Assembly: GCF_900114625.1 (NCBI RefSeq)
Contig: NZ_FOZL01000001.1
Location: 3,658,001-3,722,000 of the forward strand
Length of the DNA stretch: 64,000 nt
Direction of reading: 5' to 3'
Origin: Granulicella pectinivorans
Lineage (GTDB): Bacteria > Acidobacteriota > Terriglobia > Terriglobales > Acidobacteriaceae
Made by a program: the position numbers and the translations under genes
Notes under the pieces: model-generated
Databases searched by the model: none
What the model saw: only the letters and a program-made list of their open reading frames with translations
What the model was told of the DNA's origin: nothing
Shown: in pieces, positions 1-9,046 of the stretch
How the letters are laid out: every line of letters begins with the position of its first letter
Numbering within the stretch: the stretch's first letter is position 1

Positions 1-979
1 CTCTCCCTCGTTCGATTTCGAAGTCGTAACGCGCTTGAAGTGAGGCAAGCTGCCGTTCGAGATCGTTGCGGAGCTCCTCCAGGAAAACCAACTCCGGTCG
101 CTCGCGCAAGAGGCGCATAAGCGATCGATCGCCGATGCGGATGAACTGCGTCAGACGCCGGATGGCCGGTTCCGTTCCGATCGACAACGAGACGTTGGGG
201 CGATCCAGGACCGCATCGCGACCGCCTGTCTTGCCGGTCTCACCGGAGCTTTCGAGAACATCCTTCAGATCGTCGAGGACCTGATACGCGAATCCCCAAT
301 AGCGCGCGACCCGTTCCAGCAGATGGACCTCTGTGTCTCCGGCATCGCCGAGGATGGCAGGAAGCACGAGCGAGAGACGAATCAGGGAGACCGTCTTGCC
401 GTATGCGATCCGCTCCGTGGTCTCGCCATCATGCGGCAGCGATCCATAGTTCAGATCGAGGCTCTGACCGTTCAACAAGCCTTCCGTGCCGAGGTTCTCC
501 TCTACATAATCGGCGGCGGTGGAAAGTCTGCTACCTGGGCCGGAGGCGATCGTGCGCCAGAGGAGCGCATAGGCGCGGTTCACCAGGGCGAGAGCCGCGA
601 GGATTGCCTGCGACTCTCCGAACGCGAGATGAACGCAGGCGACATTGCGCCGTTGCGCCGCGTCATCCATGCAGGGCAGATCGTCGAAGACGAGGGATGC
701 GGTGTGGAAGTACTCGAGCGCAACTGCAAGATCGCAGGCCTGCTTCTCTGCGAGGCCGTAGGCCATCGCGGTGCGCATGGCGAGACGAGGCCTGGACAGG
801 CTTCCCGGGTTTTCGAGGAGATGCTCCAGTGCCTCGCGCAGGCGCGGATCGACGTTCGCCGACAGGGGCATCTGCTCCAGCAGCATCGCCTGGAGCTTCG
901 CACGCGCGGGCGCGTCGGAGACTCTCGCGCTGGGTGGTTTCAAAACCGAACGTTCCATCGTACTTTCGAGCGTTGGCAA
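1..979 (-). CDS. Polyprenyl (farnesyl/geranylgeranyl) diphosphate synthase, partial
   Basis: The product condenses isopentenyl diphosphate with an allylic diphosphate, so it would feed isoprenoid routes such as the squalene/hopanoid genes at the other end of the window or carotenoids. Reading the reverse strand gives the first Asp-rich motif (FDDLPCMDDAAQRRN), a conserved GQSLDL segment, and the second Asp-rich motif (YQVLDDLKD) followed by a GKTGGRDA stretch, in the usual order. The C-terminus runs off the left edge. The start is uncertain: a TTG at 979 has AGGAG about 8 nt upstream, whereas the ATG at 958 has no ribosome-binding site at normal spacing. Chain length (C15 or C20) cannot be told from what is visible. 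Confidence 0.88.
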   Translation of the reverse strand, partial: MPTLESTMERSVLKPPSARVSDAPARAKLQAMLLEQMPLSANVDPRLREALEHLLENPGSLSRPRLAMRTAMAYGLAEKQACDLAVALEYFHTASLVFDDLPCMDDAAQRRNVACVHLAFGESQAILAALALVNRAYALLWRTIASGPGSRLSTAADYVEENLGTEGLLNGQSLDLNYGSLPHDGETTERIAYGKTVSLIRLSLVLPAILGDAGDTEVHLLERVARYWGFAYQVLDDLKDVLESSGETGKTGGRDAVLDRPNVSLSIGTEPAIRRLTQFIRIGDRSLMRLLRERPELVFLEELRNDLERQLASLQARYDFEIERGR

Positions 980-1065
980 GAGATGCTCTCCTGTTTTCTT
1001 GGACGGGTCACAACTCGATCCGAATGAGCTTTCTCCATGACAATGTGTTCATTGACGTCGCTTGA

Positions 1066-1593
1066 TCAGGGTGCGAGCGTTGTCATGACTTCCGTGGAAA
1101 GAGGCTTATCGGCGACAGAGAGGAGAAGGCTCACCTGCCAGATCTCCGTGTCAGAGATGACCGGGCCGTAGGCTGGCATTCCCGAGAGCCGAATGCCGTT
1201 CCTGACCTTCCAATAGGTTTCACCGACCGGATCGTCGCTTACCCCGACGACCCCGCTTTTATGCTTCGCCCAGAGTTGTGGAGCCTCCGGAAACATCGTC
1301 CTGGCAAAGCTGGAAGGTTTACCGGGCGCTCCATGACAGGCCACGCACTCGTTACGATACACCTGCGCCCCCGCTGCGAGTGTGTCCGGGGTTACACTCA
1401 CCGGGGCTGTGGACGGCATCTCACGATGGATGCGGGCCTCAAGCGGCAGCTGCACAATCCTCGCTTCAAACGGAAACGGAGCATCCGCCGTTGCAACCGG
1501 GGGCCTGCCGTATGCCAGGTACAGCGCCACGAACACCGGGAGGACCAGAAGACCTCCGAGAAAACTTCCAACGACCGCGACACCATGTTTCAT
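1066..1593 (-). CDS. Membrane-anchored monohaem cytochrome c
   Basis: A 175-residue electron carrier. Residues about 5-27 form one hydrophobic N-terminal segment that acts as a signal anchor. One haem-binding CVACH motif lies at about residues 83-87, and a downstream GMPAYGP supplies a plausible axial methionine, as in class I cytochromes c. The ATG at 1593 is preferred over the in-frame TTG at 1605 because GGGGA sits 5 nt before it. The gene is divergent from the two-component system and close to a multicopper oxidase, so a role in periplasmic copper/electron-transfer chemistry is possible, but this is inferred from position only. Confidence 0.85.
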   Translation of the reverse strand: MKHGVAVVGSFLGGLLVLPVFVALYLAYGRPPVATADAPFPFEARIVQLPLEARIHREMPSTAPVSVTPDTLAAGAQVYRNECVACHGAPGKPSSFARTMFPEAPQLWAKHKSGVVGVSDDPVGETYWKVRNGIRLSGMPAYGPVISDTEIWQVSLLLSVADKPLSTEVMTTLAP

Positions 1594-1754
1594 CGGCTTC
1601 CCCAAGCGGCAAGACCTGCTCTGGATTCAGATATATCCCGCGAAGATGACCGGTATCCAACCCGAAAATGACAAGTCGTTCATTTTTGCCGTCATGAATC
1701 CTTGAAAACAGGATGGCCCTGAAAAACACCCTTCAAATGGGCTACTATCCGACC

Positions 1755-2432
1755 ATGCGCGTCCTTCTCGTAGAAGACGAACTCGAGATTCAAAGCTTCC
1801 TGAAACGATCACTTGCAGAGGCTGGCTATCAGGTGGAAGTTGCCACCGATGGAGCGACCGCCGAGCAGCTTGCGATCGAGGGCGCTCACGACGCATTGAT
1901 CGTCGATCTGGGCCTGCCTGACATGGACGGCATCAACCTCATCCTGCGGCTGCGCCAGCGTGGGGTGAAGTCTCCGGTTCTCATTCTTTCCGCACGCCGC
2001 ACCGTCGACGACCGCGTCCGCGGCCTGGAGCAGGGCGGCGACGACTATCTCACCAAGCCGTTTGCCCTGGCTGAACTGCTGGCCCGGCTTCGGAATCTGC
2101 TGCGCCGGCACAGCCAGTCCAGCAATGAAGCGTCCCGCCTGCGTGTGCTCGATCTCGAACTCGACCTGCTCCGCCGCGAGTCCACGCGGGGTGGGGAGTC
2201 GCTTCAACTTACGCCGCAGGAGTTCGTGCTTCTCGAATATCTGTGTCGCAACGCGGGTCGCGTCGTTACTCGCTCCATGATTCTCGATCAGGTCTGGGGC
2301 ATGCGGATTCAGCCCGACACTAATGTCGTCGACGTGCATATTTACCGGCTTCGCAACAAGGTCGACACCGAGGGACGCGAGCCCCTCATCAAGACACTCC
2401 GTGGGGTAGGCTATGTCCTCAAAGATCGATAG
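1755..2432 (+). CDS. OmpR-family response regulator
   Basis: A two-domain regulator of 225 residues. The N-terminal receiver begins with LLVEDE and has the phospho-acceptor Asp51 in LIVDLGLPDMDG and the conserved Lys in LTKPF. The C-terminal winged helix ends in the typical VVDVHIYRLRNKVD and LRGVGYVL segments. The start at MRVLLVEDE is chosen because the extension from 1713 adds residues absent from the family. The stop overlaps the start of the histidine kinase by 20 nt, so the two are translationally coupled and form a cognate pair. The adjacent multicopper oxidase suggests metal or redox sensing, as in CusR/CopR systems, but this is unproven. Confidence 0.93.
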   Translation: MRVLLVEDELEIQSFLKRSLAEAGYQVEVATDGATAEQLAIEGAHDALIVDLGLPDMDGINLILRLRQRGVKSPVLILSARRTVDDRVRGLEQGGDDYLTKPFALAELLARLRNLLRRHSQSSNEASRLRVLDLELDLLRRESTRGGESLQLTPQEFVLLEYLCRNAGRVVTRSMILDQVWGMRIQPDTNVVDVHIYRLRNKVDTEGREPLIKTLRGVGYVLKDR

Positions 2433-3915
2433 GCCCAATGTTCGCAGTGCTGCATGGCGCATCTCGCTTTGGGCCACCCTGGCCTTTGCGTGCGGGACGC
2501 TGCTGGTCTTCGTGGTGTTGCATCGCTTTGTCGCAGAGGACATCCAACGCCGCAGTGATGCATGGCTTTCGGGTGAAGTCGAGGTTCTGGGCGATGTTGC
2601 GGAACACACCCCGAAGGATCGGCTTTATTCGCGTTTCGTGGGCGAGGTGGCCGAGCTCGCGAGTCGCGAGGTGCCGAATAAGCTCCGTTCCAGCGGGCCT
2701 GAGAATGACTCGGTCTTCTTCCTGCAATCGACGCCGGATGGCGCGATGAACTTATGGGTGGGGAGCGGCGACGGCGCCTCCGCCGCGCAAGCCATCCGTG
2801 AGGCGAAGCTCAAGCCCGAGGCGCCCTCCGACCTCAAGGTCGCTGGCTTCCCTATTCCCTTTCGCGTGGCGTCGCTGCAGACAGCCGATGGCGGCCACAT
2901 CTACCTCGGACTCTCCGAGCGGGACGAACTGCGCGTCCTGCGCAACTTTCGGATTCAATTTGTCGTGCTCGGCCTGGTGATCGTCCTGTTTGGATTCCTC
3001 ATCGTCTTCTATGCCACACGGCGGATGCTCGGACACGTCCGGCGCATTACGGAGGCCGCCTCCGTCATCGGTCAGTCGGATATCAGCAGTCGCGTGCCGA
3101 GCAGCGAGAACCGAGATGAAGTGGCGCAACTCGCCTGGACCCTGAATCACATGCTCGATCGCATCGAGAGCTCGATGCATCAACTGCACACCATCACCGA
3201 CTCGCTAGCGCACGACTTGAGAAGCCCTCTCACGGCCATTCGCGGCAAGCTCGAGATGTATCTCTCCAGCGGTGTGCGGAGCGATCAGGGTGAGCCCATC
3301 GTCTCGGCCATCGATGAACTGGATCGCCTGACCGAGTTCCTCAACAGTTCGCTGGATGTTGCGGAGGCCAAGGCCGACGCACTGCGGTTGAACCGGTCGG
3401 AGATCGATCTCGACGATCTGATGCGCTCCATGATCGATCTGTACGAACCCTCTATGTCCGAGAAGGGCTTAGGGGTGCAATTGCAGAGTGGCGGCTCCGT
3501 GGTCATTGACGCCGACGCCGCGCTTGTCCATCGCATGGTCGCCAATCTCCTCGATAACGAGATCAAGCATCTTCCGCCGTCCTGCAACATCCGCATCGGC
3601 ATTCGGCGGGAAGAGTTGCATGCCGTCCTGATTGTTCAGGATGACGGACCGGGCTTCTCGTACGAAGTGGTCGACCACATGTTTGAGCAACGCACCAAGG
3701 GACGCAACTCCACCGGGCACGGACTCGGCCTGGCCTTTGTGGCAGCCGTGGCTCGCGCCCACGGAGGAAGCGTCGCCGCGTTCAATCGTCCATCCGGGGG
3801 AGCGCAGCTTGAAATCTCGCTGCCGCTTGCGATCCAGGAGAGTGAAGCATCGATTCCTCTTACGATGGCCTTCGGATCGCATGGAAGAGGTCTCGAATTG
3901 ACGACCAAAGCTTAG
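2413..3915 (+). CDS. HAMP-domain sensor histidine kinase
   Basis: A 500-residue membrane kinase that should phosphorylate the preceding OmpR-type regulator. A first membrane segment lies at about residues 17-37 and a periplasmic sensor region runs to about 175. A second membrane segment (about 177-200) is followed by HAMP. The H-box is DSLAHDLRSPLTAIRG (His near 266), and the catalytic part has the N-box (NLLDNEIKH), G1 (DDGPGFS) and G2 (GHGLGL) motifs. All catalytic residues look intact. The N-box reads DNEIKH instead of the common DNAIKH. The gene overlaps its regulator, and a multicopper oxidase follows 69 nt downstream. Confidence 0.93.
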   Translation: MSSKIDRPNVRSAAWRISLWATLAFACGTLLVFVVLHRFVAEDIQRRSDAWLSGEVEVLGDVAEHTPKDRLYSRFVGEVAELASREVPNKLRSSGPENDSVFFLQSTPDGAMNLWVGSGDGASAAQAIREAKLKPEAPSDLKVAGFPIPFRVASLQTADGGHIYLGLSERDELRVLRNFRIQFVVLGLVIVLFGFLIVFYATRRMLGHVRRITEAASVIGQSDISSRVPSSENRDEVAQLAWTLNHMLDRIESSMHQLHTITDSLAHDLRSPLTAIRGKLEMYLSSGVRSDQGEPIVSAIDELDRLTEFLNSSLDVAEAKADALRLNRSEIDLDDLMRSMIDLYEPSMSEKGLGVQLQSGGSVVIDADAALVHRMVANLLDNEIKHLPPSCNIRIGIRREELHAVLIVQDDGPGFSYEVVDHMFEQRTKGRNSTGHGLGLAFVAAVARAHGGSVAAFNRPSGGAQLEISLPLAIQESEASIPLTMAFGSHGRGLELTTKA

Positions 3916-3984
3916 CGTTGCCCCCTTCGAAACGTCCGTTTGTTTTGCTTACTTCTTCTTTTGTATGCCGGAGATACTCGCACC

Positions 3985-5358
3985 ATGTTCGATCAAGCAC
4001 CTCCGCCAGCGATGACCCGCAGACGATTCACGCAGCTCTCCGGGCTAGCCACCGGTTCCCTGCTGATCCCCGGAATCGCTCATGGCACTGGGGATTCTGA
4101 GATTGCGCTCGAGATCGCCCCTTATACGCTGGAGGCATCGCCGAAACATCACATCCGTACGCTCGCCTATAACGGACAGGTGCCTGGACCGTTGCTGCGT
4201 ATGCGAGAGGGTCGGGAGCAATCCGTTGTGATCCGCAACAGCAGCCCCTCCCCGGAGGTCGTTCACTGGCACGGCCTTACGCTGCCGTCGGAGATCGACG
4301 GCGCGATGGAAGAGGGGACGCCGATGATCGCTCCCGGGGCTACCGTGCGGTATGGGATGAAGCCGGATCCGGCGGGATTTCGCTGGTATCACACGCACAC
4401 GTTCGCAGGAAAGAATCTGACGAAGGCACAGTACAGCGGACTCCACGGCTTTCTGCTCATCGAAGGGAGTGAGAGCCCCGGAGCGTACGACCGCGAGGTC
4501 TTTCTCGCGCTCCATGATTGGGGCGGCCGCCTGATGGGTGGGGACGATGGCTCGATGAACCCCATCTACGACTTCGCCACCATCAACGGCAAGATGCTTG
4601 GCTTCGGTGAACCGGTCAGAGTGAAGCACGGCGAGCGGGTTCTGGTGCATGTGCTCAACAGCAGTCCGACGGAGGTTCACTGGGTGTCCTTCTCGGGCCA
4701 CAGCTTCGAGGTGATCGCACTGGACGGAAATAGCCTCCCTCAGTCGCGGTCGGTCTCCATGCTGCGGCTCGCACCTGCCGAGCGTGTCTCCGCCATCGTT
4801 GCGATGAACCATCCCGGAGTCTGGATCCTGGGCGAAGTCCGCAAACATGTCCAGGCCATCGGCATGGGAATTGTCTTCGAGTATGCGAACTCGAGCGGTA
4901 AACCCGTATGGAACCAGCCGGACGATCTCGTCTGGGACTATCAGCAGTTCGCCGGCAAGGCGGCAGAACCAAAAGACGCCGCGACCGCCAAGCGAATCAA
5001 CCTTGTCTTCGATGCCAAGTTTCAAGGACACGGAAACCAGGAGCTTTGGCGCATCAATGGACAGAGCTATCCGCAGAAGAATTCTCCGATTTTGCAAGCC
5101 GGGCAGCGTTATCGACTGGTGATGAAAAACGACAGCATGGATGACCATCCGATCCATCTGCATCGACATACGTTTGAGGTGCGCCGCGTCGACGGCAGCG
5201 CCGAACTGCACGGCTTACACAAGGATGTCGTGCTGGTCCGCGCGGCTAGCACCGCCGAAGTCGAGTTTGTGGCGAATAATCCCGGCAAGACCCTCTTTCA
5301 CTGTCACCAGCAGGATCACATGGACCGCGGCTTCATGATGGTGTTCGACTATGCCTAA
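3985..5358 (+). CDS. Tat-exported multicopper oxidase
   Basis: A 457-residue oxidase related to the CotA/FtsP/CueO superfamily, expected in the periplasm. The N-terminus has a twin-arginine signal (TRRRFTQLSG) and a hydrophobic stretch. All copper motifs are visible: HWHG near residues 94-97, WYHTHT near 134-139, HPIHLH, and the C-terminal HCHQQDHMDRGFM carrying the type 1 Cys, two His and axial Met. The start at 3985 is chosen for GGAG 11 nt upstream; an ATG at 4012 just before the Tat motif is also possible. The neighbouring cytochrome c and sensor kinase hint at copper detoxification or phenol/metal oxidation. Substrate cannot be assigned. Confidence 0.92.
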   Translation: MFDQAPPPAMTRRRFTQLSGLATGSLLIPGIAHGTGDSEIALEIAPYTLEASPKHHIRTLAYNGQVPGPLLRMREGREQSVVIRNSSPSPEVVHWHGLTLPSEIDGAMEEGTPMIAPGATVRYGMKPDPAGFRWYHTHTFAGKNLTKAQYSGLHGFLLIEGSESPGAYDREVFLALHDWGGRLMGGDDGSMNPIYDFATINGKMLGFGEPVRVKHGERVLVHVLNSSPTEVHWVSFSGHSFEVIALDGNSLPQSRSVSMLRLAPAERVSAIVAMNHPGVWILGEVRKHVQAIGMGIVFEYANSSGKPVWNQPDDLVWDYQQFAGKAAEPKDAATAKRINLVFDAKFQGHGNQELWRINGQSYPQKNSPILQAGQRYRLVMKNDSMDDHPIHLHRHTFEVRRVDGSAELHGLHKDVVLVRAASTAEVEFVANNPGKTLFHCHQQDHMDRGFMMVFDYA

Positions 5359-6163
5359 TTCCCTTTTGCACCGCTGCGTAAAGCTCTTCCTATATGCCCT
5401 TGCTCTTTGTTCAGTGCATCACGCGATGGCGCAGGGCAACTATGAGATTCAGGTCTACGGCTCGGACACGGTTCCGCCGAAGAACCTGATGGTTGAGATC
5501 CACTCGAACTTCACACCCATCGGCCAGAAGTATTCTGTCGGTGGCGTGATCCCCACCAACCACCAGGAACACGAGACGCTCGAGCTGACCGAGGGGATCA
5601 ATAGCTGGTCGGAGATCGGCTTCTACGTCTTCACCAGCGAGCAGGCCGGACAAGGGGTGCAGTGGGTCGGCGACCATATCCGGCCACGGGTGCGCGCGCC
5701 GGATAGTTGGCACCTTCCCGTTGGCCTTAGCCTTTCGACAGAGGTCGGGTACCAGAGGGCCGTCTACTCGCCGGATACGTGGACGTGGGAGATACGGCCA
5801 ATCATCGACAAGACGATCGGTCGCTGGTATCTCGCGGTGAATCCCGCGTTGGAGCGCACGTGGCATGGTCCCGATGTGAGGCAGGGCGTGGGATTCGCCC
5901 CCGGGGCGAAGGTCGGCTACGACTTTACTCGCAAGGTGAGCGGCGGTGTGGAGTACTACGCCGACTATGGTCGTCTGGGCTCTTTCGACACGCTGCATAA
6001 TCAGCAGCAGCAGATCTTCGCCGTGACCGACCTGAATGTTTCGCCAAAGTGGGAGATCAACATAGGGGTCGGAGTAGGGCCGACCTCCGCAACGGACCAC
6101 CTGATCGTCAAGGGGATTCTGGGCAGGCGATTCGACTGGGGAAAGCATAGCTCGATCGAGTAG
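5351..6163 (+). CDS. Secreted, probably outer-membrane beta-barrel protein
   Basis: A 270-residue protein with a signal peptide ending near HHAMAQG. The mature part alternates aromatic and polar residues in a pattern typical of outer-membrane strands (for example VGLSLSTEVGYQR, GGVEYYADYGRL, WEINIGVGVGP) and ends in RRFDW plus a few residues. I do not recognise the family. The ATG overlaps the stop of the multicopper oxidase by 8 nt, so the two are co-translated and probably act in the same process at the cell envelope. Confidence 0.75.
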   Translation: MPNSLLHRCVKLFLYALALCSVHHAMAQGNYEIQVYGSDTVPPKNLMVEIHSNFTPIGQKYSVGGVIPTNHQEHETLELTEGINSWSEIGFYVFTSEQAGQGVQWVGDHIRPRVRAPDSWHLPVGLSLSTEVGYQRAVYSPDTWTWEIRPIIDKTIGRWYLAVNPALERTWHGPDVRQGVGFAPGAKVGYDFTRKVSGGVEYYADYGRLGSFDTLHNQQQQIFAVTDLNVSPKWEINIGVGVGPTSATDHLIVKGILGRRFDWGKHSSIE

Positions 6164-6189
6164 AGACAAAGCGGGAATGCCACCATCGC

Positions 6190-7767
6190 TTAGCAGCCGG
6201 AAGAGGTGGACGGGCCATCTGCTCCCATTGGAGTGTTCCGTCGCCTCAGTAGGTTTTGGAAAGTCACGTCCGTACTCAGAGATGTAAACGCTTTGTCATA
6301 TCCGACTCGCAAGAAACTTGATTCATGCCGGCCGCAAGCTAGAGTCAGGTAGTGAAGAGCGCGCTGCTTCTCCCCAAGGCGCGCGTAGAGAAATGCCGGG
6401 GTCATGGCGTCTGGAAACTCTCTGTCGGCCAGATCAGCGTATCCATCGGCAAGACGCAACAGTGTTGCCCTGGAACCCCGGGCTGCAAGTTCGCTCTGCG
6501 CATGCTGGATAATCTGAGCCCGTTGCGCATCGCCGGACAGCGATGCCGCCAGCCAGCTCTCCTCTAAATACTGTTTCAGCTCTCCACGGGTGAGGTGAAT
6601 CTCCGCCAGATAGCTGTGGATGGGGGGAAAAGAAGGATTGGCATCTTCCAACAGGAGCAGGTCAGTGAAGGCGGCTTGTTGATCCATCTGCGCGAGTAAC
6701 AGGTCGCGGTTTGCCAGAATGGCGATCGATTCCGGCTGCAACTGTCGAGCGATTTCGATCTCCTCCAGGGCATCGTGGAAGCGGCCGTTGGAGTAAAGAG
6801 AGGTGGCATACCAGTGATGCCCCAGAGCGTCGTCCGGGCGGAGGGCGATGACCTTGCGGAACTCATCCTCAGCGGCATGAAAGTTCCACATCCAATAATT
6901 AAGGACAAAGGCGTAGCTTCTATGGCCCTCAAATGAGTTCGCATCCAAGGCGAGCGCCCTCTGGCTGGCCTTGAGCGCCAGGGGAAACGCCTGGGAATCG
7001 GGCATGTGGCCGTATTGACGGATCAGAATGTAGCTGTCGGCGATGCCTGCGTAGGCTGCGGCAAAATGGGGATCCTGGTCAGCCGCCTTCGAGAAGAGCG
7101 CTAGCCCCTGCTTGACTCCTTCTTCAGTACGAAGGTTCCAGAAATAGCGACCACGCAGATACAGGTCCTGCGCCTCCGGGGCCTCGACGTCCTCTCTCAA
7201 GCCAGCATGTGTGAACCCCTGCAACGAAGTCGATGCAACATGATGCGCGCGTAGAAACCAGACGACTGCCAAACAGCACGCAATGCCGAGTGCCAGTTTC
7301 AGGGCCATGGAAATCCAATGACCGCGCTCGTGCGCGCCAGGCACGCTGATTGGTGACGATGGAGCAGGATCCTTGGAAGATGATCGTTCCGGCGCGGCCG
7401 GCAGGACCACCTCTACCGTTGACAGATGCCGCATCTCAACGCATTGCTGCTCCGTGAGAGATCTCCCGCCGTCGTCTCGGAGCCACCGTTCGAGTTCGTT
7501 GACGTATGCGTAGACGCCGCTCCTTGGACCTCCCGGAACGCGATACACCGGCATCTTCCGCTCGATTTCCCATCGCCTTACAGTGCGTACATCCCGATTG
7601 AAGAACGCAGCAATCTCCTTCCAGGAATGGAGCCGACTGGAGGCGAGGCCGGGCAACAGGTGGTTGGTGGAACGATTTGTCTGCAAATGTCCTTTTTTGT
7701 CCGTTGTTGCAGGTTGGTTTTCTTCCTGGTCGCGCTCATTATAAGCGAATGGAATTCGTAGTTTCAT
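6190..7767 (-). CDS. Membrane-bound HTH-TPR regulator
   Basis: A 525-residue protein. Residues about 47-97 form a helix-turn-helix resembling MerR/excisionase domains (SWKEIAAFFNRDVRTVRRWE followed by a short wing). A single membrane segment (about 152-172) comes next, then tetratricopeptide repeats through most of the C-terminal half. This architecture, cytoplasmic DNA-binding head and extracytoplasmic TPR tail, recurs in Acidobacteria; its targets are unknown. The protein would couple an envelope interaction to transcription, which is inference from topology. It is convergent with the outer-membrane-type gene and divergent from the recombinase. Confidence 0.82.
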   Translation of the reverse strand: MKLRIPFAYNERDQEENQPATTDKKGHLQTNRSTNHLLPGLASSRLHSWKEIAAFFNRDVRTVRRWEIERKMPVYRVPGGPRSGVYAYVNELERWLRDDGGRSLTEQQCVEMRHLSTVEVVLPAAPERSSSKDPAPSSPISVPGAHERGHWISMALKLALGIACCLAVVWFLRAHHVASTSLQGFTHAGLREDVEAPEAQDLYLRGRYFWNLRTEEGVKQGLALFSKAADQDPHFAAAYAGIADSYILIRQYGHMPDSQAFPLALKASQRALALDANSFEGHRSYAFVLNYWMWNFHAAEDEFRKVIALRPDDALGHHWYATSLYSNGRFHDALEEIEIARQLQPESIAILANRDLLLAQMDQQAAFTDLLLLEDANPSFPPIHSYLAEIHLTRGELKQYLEESWLAASLSGDAQRAQIIQHAQSELAARGSRATLLRLADGYADLADREFPDAMTPAFLYARLGEKQRALHYLTLACGRHESSFLRVGYDKAFTSLSTDVTFQNLLRRRNTPMGADGPSTSSGC

Positions 7768-7943
7768 GCGACCGCTCTATACAAGTGGACAACGTGAAAT
7801 AGTGATGAAATGCCGGATCGATCACAAATGCCACTCTGCGTGCTGCCTGCAGAATGACTCCAGGGACTTGATTCGCCGCTTCAGACGACTTCCTATGTAG
7901 AGATTTCATTCGCAGCGCTTCGCACTTTGTATGAGAGTTTCTG

Positions 7944-8522
7944 ATGATCCTTGGCTACGCCCGAGTCTGTACCCCGGAAGAAGATATCAAACCACAGCGA
8001 AAGAGCCTGATCGAAGCAGGCTGTCGAGAGATTTTTGAGGATCAGGGATCGGCGAACTGCGTTTCGCTGCCTGGCTTCTCCCGGCTTCAAGCGTCCCTCA
8101 AACGGGGAGACACGCTGGTAGTCTGGAAGCTGGATCGATTCGGCTGCAGCGTGAAGAAGCTCGAAGCGCTTCTGACCGACCTTCGCAAGCGAGGTGTTCA
8201 TCTCCGGAGCCTGCGGGATGGCATCGACACGAGAACTGGCAAAGGCCGCTCGTTCTGTGAATTTGTGATCGATCTGGCCAATATGGAACGGGAATTGGCG
8301 CTGGAACGCACCTTAGCGGGCCGTGAAGTAGCCAAAAAAACAGGGCGGACAGGTGGAAGGCGCCGGCAAATGACGGACAGCAAGATTCTGCACGCCCGTA
8401 AACTGCTGGCGAGCGGCATGCCCCCCAGCGAGGCGGCGAATAGCCTGGGAGTTTCCTTATCGACACTGTATCGATGGATTCCGGCACCGTCGAAGACGAT
8501 CCAGTCACGCTCGTCGCATTAG
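7944..8522 (+). CDS. Serine-recombinase-family protein with substituted active site
   Basis: A 192-residue member of the resolvase/invertase (Hin, gamma-delta) family with the catalytic domain and a C-terminal helix-turn-helix (PSEAANSLGVSLSTLYRWI). The N-terminal motif reads GYARVCT where the family has GYARVST, so the nucleophilic serine is replaced by Cys9 (codon TGT). Two other active-site arginines also appear changed: the RPG arginine is Leu42, and the second arginine of DRLGR is Cys68 (DRFGC). The framework residues MERELALERT are kept and the frame is open. It may be inactive, a cysteine variant, or a DNA-binding regulator. No transposase or inverted repeats were noticed beside it. 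Confidence 0.85.
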   Translation: MILGYARVCTPEEDIKPQRKSLIEAGCREIFEDQGSANCVSLPGFSRLQASLKRGDTLVVWKLDRFGCSVKKLEALLTDLRKRGVHLRSLRDGIDTRTGKGRSFCEFVIDLANMERELALERTLAGREVAKKTGRTGGRRRQMTDSKILHARKLLASGMPPSEAANSLGVSLSTLYRWIPAPSKTIQSRSSH

Positions 8523-8550
8523 ACTTCTCTGCGGCGTTCGCAGGGCAGCC

Positions 8551-8955
8551 TTACTTCCAATTGACGAGTTCCAGCAACTTCGCCTGGGCTGAGGATTCGA
8601 TCTCGATCTTGTTGCAGGTCTCGATCAGTTGGTGGGTCATTGCTCCTCCACGCATCGAGACGACCGAGATGACGGTTCGCGGTTGACCATTCGGACCGTC
8701 TCCGATGGGGAGAGAGACGATGTTGATGCTGATCGGCTCCTGATCCAGGAGCTCACCCACTGCCATCACGCGGAAGTGCTTGCTCCCGGTGAGTGCATTC
8801 CGCAAGGCATCCGCATACGCCTTTCCGACGGCATCCTCGCAGGAGCAGGTGACCCGAACCGCATCGCGTGGTGCGTTTTGCCCGGACGCAGACCTTCCGC
8901 TCAGGATCAAAGCAACGAATACGGCGAGACTTCCAGCAACTTTGAGAGCGCGCAT
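8551..8955 (-). CDS. Small secreted protein of unknown function
   Basis: 134 residues with a clear signal peptide (cleavage probably after ASG near residue 25). The mature part contains a CSC pair (VTCSCEDAVG) and a later Cys (ETCNK), so a disulfide is possible. I do not recognise the family. It ends 28 nt from the stop of the convergent recombinase gene and is followed at some distance by the PEP-CTERM gene on the same strand. Confidence 0.65.
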   Translation of the reverse strand: MRALKVAGSLAVFVALILSGRSASGQNAPRDAVRVTCSCEDAVGKAYADALRNALTGSKHFRVMAVGELLDQEPISINIVSLPIGDGPNGQPRTVISVVSMRGGAMTHQLIETCNKIEIESSAQAKLLELVNWK

Positions 8956-9046
8956 GAGGGAGGACCTTAGGGACTAAGGATCCGCTGCGGGTTGCCCGGC
9001 GACCATCACACAAACGATGTACGCCACTACAACTTTTGGGTGATCG

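Noticed and set aside
323..1065. Overlapping forward open frames at the left edge.
   Set aside because: The prenyl synthase with both Asp-rich motifs occupies the reverse strand.
4045..5211. Reverse-strand open frame of 388 codons opposite the multicopper oxidase.
   Set aside because: The oxidase has all copper motifs in the forward frame; the antisense frame has no coherent domain.
7768..7943. Possible recombination (res/hix) site upstream of the recombinase.
   Set aside because: No paired inverted repeats of the expected length and spacing were seen.
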